Made by a program: the position numbers and the translations under genes
Notes under the pieces: generated by a model
What the model saw: the letters and a program-made list of their open reading frames with translations, nothing else
What the model was told of the DNA's origin: nothing
Databases searched by the model: none
In this document: piece by piece, positions 20,665 to 30,963 of the stretch
How the letters are laid out: every line of letters begins with the position of its first letter
Position numbering within the stretch: position 1 is the stretch's first letter
Source of the DNA: Coccinella septempunctata
Taxonomy: Eukaryota; Arthropoda; Insecta; Coleoptera; Coccinellidae
DNA length: 64,000 bases
Assembly (NCBI RefSeq): GCF_907165205.1
Contig: NC_058191.1
Coordinates: 2,420,501-2,484,500, forward strand
Direction: 5' to 3'

Positions 20665-21285
20665 TGCATTCGAAATTTTGTGGAACCATCTAATGTGCAT
20701 TATCTGCCTTAGATGACGTTGTTGCGTTTATTCAAGCTGTTTAATATGTCGCCTGTAGGGCGTTCAGCTTTCGCTTCCGTAAAGAAGCGTTGGGAGGACC
20801 ACTGCTTTGCAAACAGCTGTCTTGGTCTTTAGATTGAGGTCGTGATTTTGAAACACTCTGTCCTTTAGCTTCCAGTATGCCCGTGATGCCGAATTCATAC
20901 TGTTGTGTATTTCCCTGTCTAGGTTAGCCCTAGTATTTATGAAGCTTCCCAAGTATTTGAACTGCTCGACCTGTTCTAGAGTTTCATTCTCCAGGCTGAT
21001 ATCTATTTGAAGGCTTTCTGATGGACTTACCAGGATTTTGGTTTTGTCGATATTGAGTCTAAGGCCTAAAGCTTTGTATATATGTTTATAGGTGTCCAAA
21101 ATTATCTGTAGATCCTATGAACTGCTAGCGATAAGTGCGCAGTCGTCTGCATATTGAAGTTCCGTGATAAAATTTGTACGGGTTTTTGCTCTGAGGCGCT
21201 TCAGGTTAACTAGGTTTACCTTGCTCTGAGTAAGTTTGTGAACGCAACCTTTACCATCTATGTGGCCTACCTATACTGATCACCA
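20665..21285 (-). pseudogene. Older LINE, reverse transcriptase portion
   Basis: Minus-strand translation gives FITELQYADDCALIASSS (the YADD catalytic box), a stop, then LGLRLNIDKTKILV, EQFKYLGSFINTRANLD, SRAYWKLKDRVFQ, LKTKTAVCKAVVLPTLLYG and SES. This is the C-terminal half of a LINE reverse transcriptase, continued by the finger-bearing segment at 15930-16322 on the far side of the nested Jockey element. It is disabled by stops and 5' truncation. Similar to the copy at 51430-52870. Confidence 0.82.
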
Positions 21286-21289
21286 GATT

Positions 21290-21540
21290 AGCGATATAAT
21301 GCCTGAGTCAGACTAAGTCTTAAGGCTTGAACAAGTTGCTGTAAATTCGTAGAGAGCGATACTCTAATTAAGTTAATGGCTATGGTGGCTTTGCCGTTGA
21401 TTAGTGATACGCCTTCTACTGCTTTTTGCGCTGTTAGGAATAGAAGTGGTCTGTAGACACCAATTCCGTTTCCAAGATGCTTCAATTTGCAAAGCACCAA
21501 CTCTATTAGCCATGAACCTTTGAGAATGGCCTTCTTCAAT
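21290..21540 (-). pseudogene. Possible short LINE RNase H scrap
   Basis: The minus strand encodes GNGIGVYRP, resembling the GTGIGVYR RNase H motif found at 12.3 and 24.4 kb. The remaining sequence does not match. Low certainty. Confidence 0.3.
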
Positions 21541-21544
21541 CAGA

Positions 21545-22137
21545 GGGGTATTCTCCTTAATTTGAGTTGTCACAGCATATGGAAGTTTAAACTGAATAAT
21601 TATGAGTTTCATTCATGAATTTTTCAAATGCACCGCGGAAACTATTCAAAATCATTCCTCAAATATAAGGTTTTAAAATTTAAATCGCTTCGTCTCTAGT
21701 TTACGATTTGGCAACAGCGCCTACTAGAAGAAGAGAAGAACAATGGCTTGTTTATAAAATAACAACTGTCGATTCACAGCCATCATAAGGCGTGTACTCA
21801 CTGGCGAGCCTCAACAGCAACCGGCTATAAAAATCCCATAAAATTTTACGACCTTCCTCTTTCGTCCCAGACTTGGACAGTCATCTTTGTCTATCTCATC
21901 AAGATAGTGTATTTATTTATTGTCCTTCATTATCAACGCATATTTCAGTCGATGTTGCCAACTTGTGCAATTGAAACGAAACGCTTTAAATTTTAAATAC
22001 CCATTTGTATTTTTTATTTTCAAGTACTTGAAATAATTTTTTTTTTGGGAAATGGTTCAAATGGTTATTTCAAAATGTGATGTTTCGAAAATATTTCATA
22101 AAAAATACATCATTTTCGTCAGAAGGAGAATTCCTTA
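21545..22137 (+). repeat. Interspersed repeat R-A (copy 2)
   Basis: Same ordered blocks as 11331-11840 and 45365-45930 (TTGGCAACAGCGCCTACTAG, TTGTTTATAAAATAACAACT, TATAAAAATCCCATAAAATT), extending to ATCATTTTCGTCAGAAGG at the right. Plus orientation. Intronic in Appl. Confidence 0.7.
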
Positions 22138-22350
22138 TTCTACATGTCGGCAGTCAAAATCGTAAAATGCTTTAGCTGTCGAAATAATCACACTAAAAAT
22201 GTGATCTCCAAATTTCATCAATCTTTTTTTTCATTTATTCATTTGACATTTAGAAAGATAAACATGATGAACAAACCTACACAGAATTGTTGATGTTAAA
22301 AAATTCCTGCATATGGAAATGTGACGATGCGAAACTTTTGAATCTATGTG

Positions 22351-22968
22351 TACAGGGTGGGCGAAATTCGTTGTCTACTGAGGGAATCTCGAGAACTATA
22401 ACAGCTAGAACAAAACGGATGGCACATTTTCTAGCTTTCTTTTAGAGAAAAAGAGAATTATAATAACCGTAGCCTCCTACACGAATCTTCGTTTTTGGGT
22501 TATTAGCAAAAAGAGAGATTTTGACGATTTCGAAAAGTTACAGATCTGAAACATAAACCTTCTATGCACTTTCATACGAAAAATCTACTGAAATTTTTTT
22601 TTATCCAATTCAAAAATAATAAATTCAATAAAAGTTTGCATTAAAAAAAAAATCGCCTAATGATTCGAAATGAAAAGATATTTTGAGTTCGTCAGTAGGT
22701 TCTAAGTAAAGAAGTGCCTGTAGAAGGTGTAAGTTTCAGAACTGTAACTTCAAATACAAAGAAGTTAGTTATGAGAACTTTTCGTAATCGTCGAAATCTC
22801 ATTTTTTGCTAATAACTTAAAAATGAAGAATCGTAGAACGCTATAGTTTTCACCATTCTTTGTTTCTCTGAAATGTTTGTTTCTCGGAAATGTGTCATCC
22901 GTTTTCTTCTAGCTCTTATAGTTCTCGAGATCCCTTCAGTGGAAAACAAAATTTGCCCACAATGTGTA
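22351..22968. repeat. MITE, family A (copy 1)
   Basis: The left end TACAGGGTGGGCGAAATTCG, then TTGTCTACTGAGGGAATCTC, is mirrored at the right end (minus strand TACACATTGTGGGCAAATTT, then CACTGAAGGGATCTCGAGAA). The inverted similarity continues inward for well over 100 bp, so it can fold on itself. A second partial copy lies at 39152-39622. Non-coding. Confidence 0.75.
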
Positions 22969-23137
22969 TTGACGAATTTTTCTGTTATTTGCTGTATTTC
23001 ATGAATATACACAATGATATATTATCGTAACACCGATAAATTATTACTTTAATTCTCCAATTACTCAATAACTTGGAAGTTATACTTCATATACGACCCC
23101 GGTTCAAATATTACATCGATGTCGAATTGTTGGTTGA

Positions 23138-23392
23138 TTACTCAGGGTCGGCAGAATGACGTTTGCCGTAGATCATCGCTATTTCTCGATTCGTAGAGCT
23201 GAATCTATCCTCACGACCTGAAATCTTCAATATTCCTTGTCCCTTTTGTAATATAAGAAATCTGTCTTTACCTTCTTTAGTTTCATCTGAAGAGGGACGG
23301 TGGAAGAGTCTTTTATTGAAAAAAACCCTCCTCACAGACCCTGTAATTGTTCTGTGAGAATATGTACCACAAAATGAGCAGAATGCCTTCAT
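23138..23392 (-). other. Unassigned open frame next to an Appl exon
   Basis: A minus-strand ATG-initiated frame of 84 codons starts MKAFCSFCGTYSHRTITG and ends IYGKRHSADPE. It contains an internal segment bounded by a GTAAAG donor and a TTTCAG acceptor, 54 nt long, that could be removed in frame. It lies 58 nt downstream of the Appl exon at 23450. Its frame does not suit splicing from that exon's phase-0 donor, so it is probably not an Appl alternative end. Confidence 0.2.
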
Positions 23393-23449
23393 TCAACTTT
23401 TTTATTATCGGTGGAAATTCAAATTGTCGAAATTGCACATTCTACTCAC

Positions 23450-23641
23450 CGGTTCATCATGACTCATGTCGTGAGTCATGGAGTGAGAAATCCTAATTGT
23501 CTCCTGTCTATGAGCTACAGCAGCGACATCTTCAACAGCTTGTTGGACGGCAGAATCGTCGACTTGTCTATGCTTGGTGCTAACATCATTGCTTATCAAG
23601 TCGACAGTACTGTTGAGTACGATCTGGGTAGTTGTCGAGTA
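23450..23641 (-). CDS. Appl: Appl juxtamembrane exon
   Basis: A 192-nt exon bounded by ATTTTCAG (AG at 23643-23642) and a strong GTGAGT donor at 23449-23444; both ends are phase 0. It encodes YSTTTQIVLNSTVDLISN, then DDSAVQQAVEDVAAVAHRQE and SHSMTHDMSHDEP. The DDxAVQxAVEDVAAAVAH and MTHD blocks are characteristic of insect APPL between E2 and the membrane, the stretch in which ectodomain shedding occurs. It joins in frame to TYSVRREVYH of the last exon. No vertebrate-type amyloid-beta sequence is present, as is normal for insect APPL. Confidence 0.93.
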
Positions 23642-23689
23642 CTGAAAATGATATATTATTAGCTAACTAAGCCGAATTCATTATACATA

Positions 23690-24770
23690 TTATTCATATA
23701 TATCATTCATATATATCATTTGAACCGAGGTCGTTGTGACTCGGTTTGCCTTCCGTGAACTGCGACCATGTAGATCTTCAGTGATGTTGATAAAACCGAC
23801 AACATCCTTAAAAGCCTTGGCCGTTACCTCGTGAGTATCTAGGACCGGTTTCCCCATATGAATAGTTCTTAGGCGAGCCAGCTCTGGACACTTGTATACC
23901 ATTCGTTCAGCTGTTTCTGATTCTGATCCACAGAGCTTACAAACTACAAATTTCTTTGACTGAGTCAGTCCAAGAGTGTTTCTCCAAAGGTGTATTCTGT
24001 TGTGCAGCTTCCATTGTTGGACCGCTGTCTTGTATTGGTATTTTCCAAGCCCACAGAAAGGCTCAGGTCCAGCAGGTTTTAACCTTGCGAAGTTTATTCG
24101 CTTTTTCATCTCCTTCACACCACAATGCCCTGGTACCCAAACTAGAGTCAAATTATTGCCTCTGGCCAGTTGTTTTTATGGTATTACGGCCCTCCCATGT
24201 CAGCAGAGATTCCTGGCAGTGTGATTTCAGGGATCTCAGCGTGACCTGGCTGTCTGTGGTGATATAGATATGGGTCCTTTTAGGTTCATTTTAAGACACT
24301 CCTGAGCGCATGAGTAAACAGCCATTGTCTTGGTCTGTAAAATAGAGGGTTCATTTCCCAGGGGTATAGAGACACTCAGTTTAGGTCTATAAATGCCAAT
24401 GCCGGTGCCTCTCTCTGATTTTGATCCATCAGTAAACCATGTGGATGACTTTTTGTCCAGACGATTTACGAAACTTATTGCACTAGGACGGTCAGCTATG
24501 AGGGTTTCGAAGGGCGTTTCGAAATCGAAGATGATTGACATAACATCCGATGGTTTTGCTAGGAGGTTTGAGTCCAATTGACTCAATCAATTGCTGATTT
24601 TCTCACATGTAGGTGTAGGGGAGGCAGATCAAGTATAGGCTCAAAGGCCTCAAGCGCTGCTCTAGGAGCATAGCTCCTGTAACACCAACACAGCCACAAC
24701 GACCTCCGGTTCAAATAATAATAATAACACCGACACAGGCCCGTTGTATCACTTTCTGCACTTGATAGGA
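23690..24770 (-). pseudogene. LINE remnant (RT end plus RNase H)
   Basis: Reading down the minus strand: LDLPPLHLHVRKSA (end of reverse transcriptase region), LDSNLLAKPSDV, SSTWFTDGSKSERGTGIGIY, then, after a frame change, MTLVWVPGHCGV, LHLWRNTLG-like text and a Cys/His tail CKLCGSESETAERMVYKCPE. It is the same family as the plus-strand remnant at 12119-12790. Multiple frame breaks make it non-functional. It fills most of the 1.16-kb intron between the E2 exon and the juxtamembrane exon. Confidence 0.8.
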
Positions 24771-24800
24771 AAATAACTATTATGAGCATTGAATTTTTAC

Positions 24801-25319
24801 CTTGTTGTCTTCTGGCAGTGATTCGTCTTCCATATCCTCGTCATCGAAATTGCTGATTTTCTTGCCCAAAACTCCTTCAACCCGTTTTTTCTCTTCTTTG
24901 AGATCCATTCGTTCTTTTTTCCTCTGTTCTTTTCTCTCTTTTTCCTGTATTTTCTGTCTTTCCTTCTCAGCCTGCTTGGTGGCCACATCATATTTATACT
25001 TATTCAAAATTGCCTGCTCAGCTTCAGTGGTCATGGCCAAAAGAGAACCCGGTGTTTCATCTTTGGATCTGAGAGCTTGAATGTAATCATCCATCAGCTG
25101 TTCAATTTTTGCTGCCAGAGCAGGATAACGTCTTAGCATCTGCATGCTTTGGTTGACCGTTCTGTCTATATCCAGAAGACGTTCCAATGTTCTTGGCTGT
25201 TCTCTGGTGGCAGCTTCAATACTGCTGCTGAGTAGATGACGGTAGTGGGTGATAGCGTGGGCCCTGTCTTTGTGGAGTGCCCGTAAGACTTTTTGAAGGC
25301 ATTTCTGAACTCTGTGTGT
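24801..25319 (-). CDS. Appl: Appl E2 domain, second exon
   Basis: A 519-nt exon starting phase 0 after ATCTTTCAG (AG at 25321-25320) and ending AAG followed by GTAAAA. It encodes THRVQKCLQKVLRALHKDRA, HAITHYRHLL, RTLERLLDIDRTVNQSMQML, MDDYIQALRSKDETPGS, then a long charged helix (AEKERQKIQEKERKEQRKKE) and acidic FDDEDMEDESLPEDNK. This is the helical E2 domain that mediates dimerisation and heparin/collagen binding in APP proteins. It matches insect APPL in order and content. The charged tail is likely a coiled coil or single alpha helix. Confidence 0.96.
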
Positions 25320-25594
25320 CTGAAAGATTATGGTCATATTTAATCAAATATCAAATGGTTAAATTCCTAAATATATACTACAAAATTACCAAAACGCAGA
25401 CATTCAAGAGATAGCTGATATTTTTAGGCCGAGGATTGTTGGTTCGATGGATCCGAACTGATGATTTCATCAGCCATCTCCAAAAGCAAATCACTTACGA
25501 AATGGCACTAACTTATACTGAACCAGCGCCATAGTTACAAAGTAAAACAAGCTCACTAACGGTGGAAAGAATAAGGAAGTTATTAATTACTTAC

Positions 25595-25888
25595 ATTTGG
25601 AGGGACCTCATTGAGAGCTTGTGTGTAGCAAGTCATGGCCTCCTTTTTCCTCTGGTTGATGTGTGCCAAGACTCTCTGTTGGTGCATCGCAGCGAGTTGA
25701 TGTTTTTCCGCATCTCCCTCTTCTTCCAAAGCTTGCACAGTTTGTTGGAACCTCCTGGTCATTCTCTGTTTGAAGTCTTCAGCACCTCTTGGATCGCCCT
25801 GGCGCATGTCTTGGTAGCGTTCCTCCAAGTCTGACCAGTCCTTCATCACCTTGGTGACCTTCTCGCGATGGGTTTCTTCTAGGCGTTT
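25595..25888 (-). CDS. Appl: Appl E2 domain, first exon
   Basis: A 294-nt exon, phase 0 at both ends: acceptor TTCTTCCAG (AG at 25890-25889), donor AAT followed by GTAAGT at 25594-25589. It encodes KRLEETHREKVTKVMKDWSD, LEERYQDMR, FKQRMTRRFQQTVQALEEEG, EKHQLAAMHQQRVLAHINQR and KKEAMTCYTQALNEVPPN. This is the first helical bundle half of E2, nearly identical in pattern to Drosophila APPL and vertebrate APP (RVEAMLNDRRR-type region). Only 275 bp separate it from the next E2 exon, the shortest Appl intron here. Confidence 0.96.
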
Positions 25889-26141
25889 CTGGAAGAACTT
25901 GTTTTATATATCCTGATTTATTATTCGATGAATTTGCATAATACTGGTGAAATAATACAGCCGTCTTATGAATTTTAGCATTAGTAGTTCACGTTGATCA
26001 GGTATGCTATATCCTAGGGAATTCTGATTTGTTTTGAGACGCTCCCGTGCAATTAAGTTTTGAAAATGGAAAAAGTCATGTAATCCTGTATCTTTCTTCA
26101 TACTCATATGGTGCTTTTGATCGAAAAAAGAAGGATCTTTC

Positions 26142-26402
26142 ATGAGCATTGAGAAATTCAATACGATGCTATGCAAAAGGGAAAAATGGGAAAGGGAAGA
26201 CTATGCCCAAAATTTTGAAGGAAATACCATAAAATGCTACATAGATGGTTCAAAAACCACGACAGAATCTAGCACAGTGATCCATTCTGATAGTCAAGCT
26301 GCTGTCAAAGCATTGAGTCGTCGAATCAAAGCAGATATAGAAGTGCCGAAGATAACTCAACGAAATAGGCAAGAACAACAATGCCTCTCTAATCTGTGTA
26401 GC
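26142..26402 (+). pseudogene. RNase H scrap of a LINE
   Basis: The plus strand encodes IKCYIDGSKTTTESS and then VIHSDSQAAVKALSRR, the DGSK and SDSQAA motifs of the LINE RNase H fold with the sequence between them missing. It lies in the Appl intron beside the GAGTC-family MITE. Confidence 0.65.
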
Positions 26403-27869
26403 TGTACCAGCCCTGGAAAATCAAAATTACCTTCAGAATCTGTGAAACTACACATCTGTAGATGTTTTGAACAGAGTTGTATTCAACTAAGGCCCGTTTG
26501 CACCAATCCTCCTTAAAAGGAGTACTTATAAGTACTCTTAGTTATAACTTAGTTATAACTAAGCCTCGTTTAGAGTTAAGGGACGCTTAATTTTATTCCC
26601 AGTTGCACGACTTAACAGAATCTTAAGTAAGGGGCCCTTAAGTTTTTATATCTAGTGATATTTCAGTTTTTTATTTTGGTGCAACTTTACCCTAGTCCAA
26701 TAAAGACATTTCATTGGTTGGCCGGTTGCCGATGATCGTTGTCATTCCACTAACCTAACTTTATTTTCCTGTCAGTCGGTGTCAAGGATATTATTACAAC
26801 ATTATCAAAGAGTAACAACTTTTTGTTGTTAAATTAGCATTAACATTGATAATGATAATGATTGTCAAATAAAAGGTACCTGATTTTATATAAGTACAAC
26901 ACTTTCTTTGTAAGGTCTTGTGTGAATTTGTTTTACTAATGTTGAAGAGGAACATGAAGAAAATATCCTTATTGCCCTTGTTAGTACGAATACGTTGAAT
27001 GATTGCCAAGCAAGTGTTGGTAATTTACGAAGGGTACTCAACTTCTTAACAGAAGAAAAGAGTTTGTTGCTAACTATAGTATGATTTGTGACACCAAATT
27101 GAAAATTAAAAAAGATTGATGGTACTACAATAAAGGCAAAAGAAAAGGCTTGGTATTCCGTAATGAATTCATTCAATTTTCAAAATCCATCGAAAATTGG
27201 AAGTTCGAAGTTCTGCAGAGAGTTCAACAAATTATTTTAGGTTAGAATCCCGGCCTTAAACACCTAAGTGGTCATTACAGGAGCGCTTAAATTTTAAGGC
27301 TAGCTTTAGCCATTTAAATGTCACTTAACAGTTGGTGCAACGTAATTTAAGTTAAGGGTTCATTTTAATGGTCAGTTAACACTAAGTGCGTTTGGTGCAC
27401 TTGTGTGGGATCTAAAGTACCCAATTTTTCAAATTTCATAGATACTTCATCAACATCAGATTACTCGAAAACGGCGCATTATACGATAAAATATGAAGGA
27501 TACTTTTATTTCACTAAACGTTCCAATATTCATTAGATAGCGTCAATTCAGATCCAAGTTTCAAGAGTTGGGTTCTTTGAATTTTTGGTACGTAGTGGTC
27601 ATAATGAGAAAAGTCGAAGACGTGGGTGATATCTTGTATTTGAAAAAGATTCATCAAATAAATTAAAAACAATATACCGAAATTCATTTCATTCGATAGG
27701 ATCGTTTATGAGATAGAACTAAAAATAACATTTTTTTAAAGATTTTTCAACAGCCTGTATCTTTTAAACCGAGCTGATTCGGAAAAAATGGTGAAGGAAA
27801 AAAGTGTTTCTTTTGACCTCAAGAATCTACTGTTGAAATATTTGTACTAGTCCAAGACTCACACTGTAT
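26403..27869 (+). repeat. GAGTC-TIR MITE split by a second MITE
   Basis: Segments 26403-26489 and 27412-27869 are together collinear with the better copy at 37308-38022: shared text includes ACCTTC, AGAATCTGTG-type sequence, AAGTACCCAATTTTTC, AACGGCGCATTATACG and GACCTCAAGAATCTA. The right end closes with CAAGACTCACACTGTA. The left end is missing. The interruption is the element at 26490-27411. Confidence 0.75.
26490..27411. mobile_element. Harbinger-like MITE with 3-bp target duplication
   Basis: About 920 bp. The left end reads AGGCCCGTTTGCACCAATCC, and the right end on the minus strand reads CACAAGTGCACCAAACGC. CTA occurs on both sides (26487-26489, 27412-27414), and the empty site in the related copy at 37544-37546 has a single TTA, so the duplication is 3 bp, as expected for PIF/Harbinger. 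The termini are rich in TTAAG/CTTAA words, and 26540-26570 is a self-complementary TAACTTAGTTATAACTTAGT run. No transposase is visible. Confidence 0.7.
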
Positions 27870-27997
27870 ATTTGCTGTAGTGGTATTTAAGTAAGTGATG
27901 AATGATTCTCCAGAGTAAAAAGGGCTTAATTCCATAGAATGCTGTGTTATTTGAAAGCTTTCATAGTGGTATCTCTTATCAATATCAATAAATTTAC

Positions 27998-28374
27998 CTG
28001 TGCTTCCTTGTAACTCTGATGCTCGTTCCTTGGGTCGAAATGTGTGAAGTACGGGTCAGGAGCAGAAACTGGTGTCGTGGTTGTAGTAGAGGTGGTCGTA
28101 GAAGTAGTTGTTGATTTTGATTTGGCGGTAGTGCTTGACAATGTATCCCAATCTCCGTCATCATATTCATCCAGTTCATCCTCGTCGTCGTCCTCGTCAT
28201 CTTGCAAGTTATTAGTATTCTCAGATAAGTCTGTCTCATCTGCCAGGTCGTTGATGTCATCTTTGTCTTCTTCATCGAGCTCATCAGAATCGTCTTCGTC
28301 ATTGATGTTGTCGAGGATATCTGATTCCTTCTTGAGGATGGAAAGGTTGACGGCATCCTTACTCTTTATGTTAT
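27998..28374 (-). CDS. Appl: Appl acidic region and start of E2
   Basis: A 377-nt exon with acceptor TTTTCTGTAG (AG at 28376-28375) and donor CAG followed by GTAAAT. Its first 2 nt complete a GAT codon begun by G in the preceding exon. It encodes NIKSKDAVNLSILKKESDIL, then an Asp/Glu-rich stretch (NDEDDSDELDEEDKDD and QDDEDDDEDELDEYDDGDWD), a Thr-rich linker (STTTSTTTSTTTTT) and APDPYFTHFDPRNEHQSYKE, which leads into E2. The acidic linker between E1 and E2 is a family feature. DPYFTH...EHQSYK is conserved in insect APPL. No Kunitz inhibitor exon is found in the flanking introns. Confidence 0.95.
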
Positions 28375-29320
28375 CTACAGAAAAAATGTTTTGACGTGAT
28401 TATTCATAAGTAAGCAGTTTGATGTTCCAAGAGCACCAATTGAAATTGATAAAAAATTACGGAAGTTCTTGGATAACGAATTTCAGCAAAATTTTAGGTG
28501 GCCGAGTTTTTATGCCGGTGAGTGCACTATGGTGAAGTCAACATATTTCCCAGTTGGCCGTTTGAAGTAATGTTAACTCGAAGAAAATTTATCTTGTGTA
28601 ATTATCCCAGAGGATATAACAGAATAGCAGGGGGATTATTAATTGGTTTCCCGATATTTATTCAAGGGCTGCCCAAGTAGGGAATCCAATACGATATACG
28701 ATAGGATAACACTCAACGAACTAGGAAAGCCCTGTTGGCAGACGGCCATCACATTATCGCAGTAACTCAAAGTGTGATTGGAATTGCCCTTATTCTTTTA
28801 GCTCTCCAAATTTGTTGATATAATTCATTTGATTCTTTAAACTGTCAAAGCGAAACACGAATGTTATCGAGACAATGTACTGCCTTTGAGTATTCAACCC
28901 TTAATACTCAATGGTACTGCCGAAAATTCGAACTTTTCCAACGCCTTCCCTCCATGCTGGATTATCGTGAAAATGCGATTCCTGCAATCTGGGAGTTTGG
29001 GCAAATCGATACAAGCTGCCATCTTCACTATGTGAGTAAGAAAAGTGAATTGAGTTCGATGTCGTTTCCTGTCAGATGTCGCTAGGGGGTATTCCTGCAC
29101 TATACCGGCTTATCTCATCGAATAAAGGGGCCATCAATTCATTAGATTGTCGTCGGGGAATGAGTTGTGTTCCTTTGACAGGGTCAAATAAGATCGGAAC
29201 TATGGTAACCATCTACTCTTTCTCGAGAAAATGATATTTCTGTTAATACTTTGAGTGATGATGGTTTGCTAGTTCGATTAAGATAGCAACATTGTTGATA
29301 TATTTTATACAATTAATATT
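28375..29320. other. Appl intron sequence, no repeat recognised
   Basis: Between the acidic-region exon and a MITE. Short frames here look random. I see no further exon in phase with its neighbours, and none is needed. Confidence 0.4.
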
Positions 29321-29990
29321 ATACATTACTGTAAACAAATGCGAAGGGCTTGGGGAGATTATTCCTCGTAGAAAATAAGCAGGGGTAGTTCGAATAAATT
29401 TTTTTCGAAATCGAACTCCCTTCCAAGATACAGCCTTTGGAAGGCAATGACGAGTTGACAGTTTCTAATTTTTTTAAGGGTTCTAAAAACATTGGATCAT
29501 GAATCTATACATAATATGGAGCACTAAGTAGATGTTACTCACACAATTTTTTTTAGATCTCATAACTTTATTATTAGGGGTTGAAAATAACATCCCTTTC
29601 CTTTTTCCTTCAAAAATTGTTTCCGTGGGATAGATTTTCGAAAAAAAAAATACTCTTACTTACAAGCAGTTCTGATTACTGTTCATTCCATTTCATCGTA
29701 TAAGTGTTCCATAGAATGGCTACCTCCCGCTAAAATACATGCATCAATTCTCTGCCTCATAGACTCTAAAAATTAAGTTAGGAGATCTAAAAAATTGTGT
29801 TAGTAACATCTACTTAGTGCTTCATATATGTATAGTTTTATGACTCCGTGTGTTTTAGAACCAGTAAAAAAATAATAACTGTCAACTCGTCATCACCTTC
29901 CAAAGGCTCTATCTTGGAAGGGAGGTCGATATTTCAATCGAGGAATAATCTCTCCAGGTCCTTCGCATTTCTTTACAGATACCCTGTATA
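29321..29990. repeat. MITE with long inverted repeats
   Basis: The left arm (CTGTAAACAAATGCGAAGGG, GGAGATTATTCCTCG, CTCCCTTCCAAGATA) is mirrored at the right by CTGTAAAGAAATGCGAAGGA, GAGATTATTCCTCGATTG and CTCCCTTCCAAGATAGAGCC on the minus strand. The arms extend about 250 bp each with moderate divergence, including GATGAC-GAGTTGACAGT and AAGTAGATGTTACT. Non-coding, ending ACCCTGTATA at 29981-29990. Confidence 0.75.
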
Positions 29991-30741
29991 GGTATCATGT
30001 GTCTTAACTAATTTCCTGTATTATTCACCTGCCAGAGGAGATATTCATTTAGTTCAATATTTTCGTTGAGTTCTTCGATATTCCAATATTTTTTTTCCAT
30101 TTTGTATTGTGAATAGTCGCTTGTACAAAAAAAAAAACAACAAAGTTTTTGAAGGAAACGACAGATTAGATTAAACAATAGTATATGGTCGATAAGAGGA
30201 TTTGGAGTTGAAAAGGAAGAGAACCTTGAAAAACTGAATTCTCACAACAATTCTGCTTTCGTTCCATTTAAGCTTAAAAACATCTTCCAAGTTTGACATA
30301 AATATTTCGGAAACTACGTTTTTGGGATATTCAAGTTATTGGGAAAAAACTCAGTTATATGAACACTATGTAGCTTGGTTATGAAGTATTTGCGAGCCTA
30401 CATCATAGGACATTTTCGTCTTGAAATTCTATAGACTGTCCAAGTTACCCAACAAAAAACAGGACAACTTTGTATAATTTTGAGTATATTGAAAAATAGG
30501 AATCAAAAGATTAAAAAAGTGATTTGGAATAGAATTTGCAACTTTCTCCACAGCCTTTCCTGAAGGTTTATCATTCATAGTGAAAAAATACCAATCACAA
30601 TCAATTATTGTGACACATTGACGACATTATTAGAAATGTGATGTATGATATAATTTTTTACGATCTCTAAGAATCAATTCAAACATTCCTTGTTTCCAGG
30701 TAGTGATCCTGTAATGTTTCTACCTAAATGTAGGTACTTAC
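29991..30741. other. Appl intron sequence, nothing recognised
   Basis: AT-rich sequence between the MITE and the CuBD exon; no coding or repeat signature found. Confidence 0.4.
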
Positions 30742-30963
30742 CAACGAAGTGTTTTGGACAACAGACGAATTCAACTCCGCTAAAAAGCGAAATACCACAA
30801 GGAAGCAACATTGCGAACGACCTCAACTGAAGACCTCTTTCTTGGCAGGCACTTCCTGCTGTTGCATTCCACCTGCCGAATGTCCAGCAGTTACTTTGGT
30901 TGTGGATGTGGTCGAAAAGGCAGTTTTCTGGTACAAGTAGAGCATCTGACTGAAATGGTCCCT
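30742..30963 (-). CDS. Appl: Appl E1 domain, copper-binding-type subdomain exon
   Basis: A 222-nt exon bounded by TTTTTTACAG (AG at 30965-30964) and a GTAAGT donor at 30741-30736; both boundaries split a codon after its first base. It encodes EGPFQSDALLVPENCLFDHI, CWTFGRWNATAGSACQERG and LRSFAMLLPCGISLFSGVEF, then VCCPKHFV. The Cys pattern and MLLPCGI...GVEFVCCP are the second half of APP E1. The His positions that bind copper in vertebrate APP read F, R and N here, and the Tyr ligand reads F, as I recall for other insect APPLs. So the fold is expected but classical copper coordination is not. Confidence 0.96.

Noticed and set aside
28044..28394. Plus-strand Val/Ser-rich open frame
   Set aside because: It is the antisense of the Asp/Thr-rich Appl exon, kept open by its codon composition.
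30749..30940. Plus-strand Cys-containing frame
   Set aside because: It is the antisense of the Appl CuBD-type exon, whose minus-strand splice sites and motifs are convincing.
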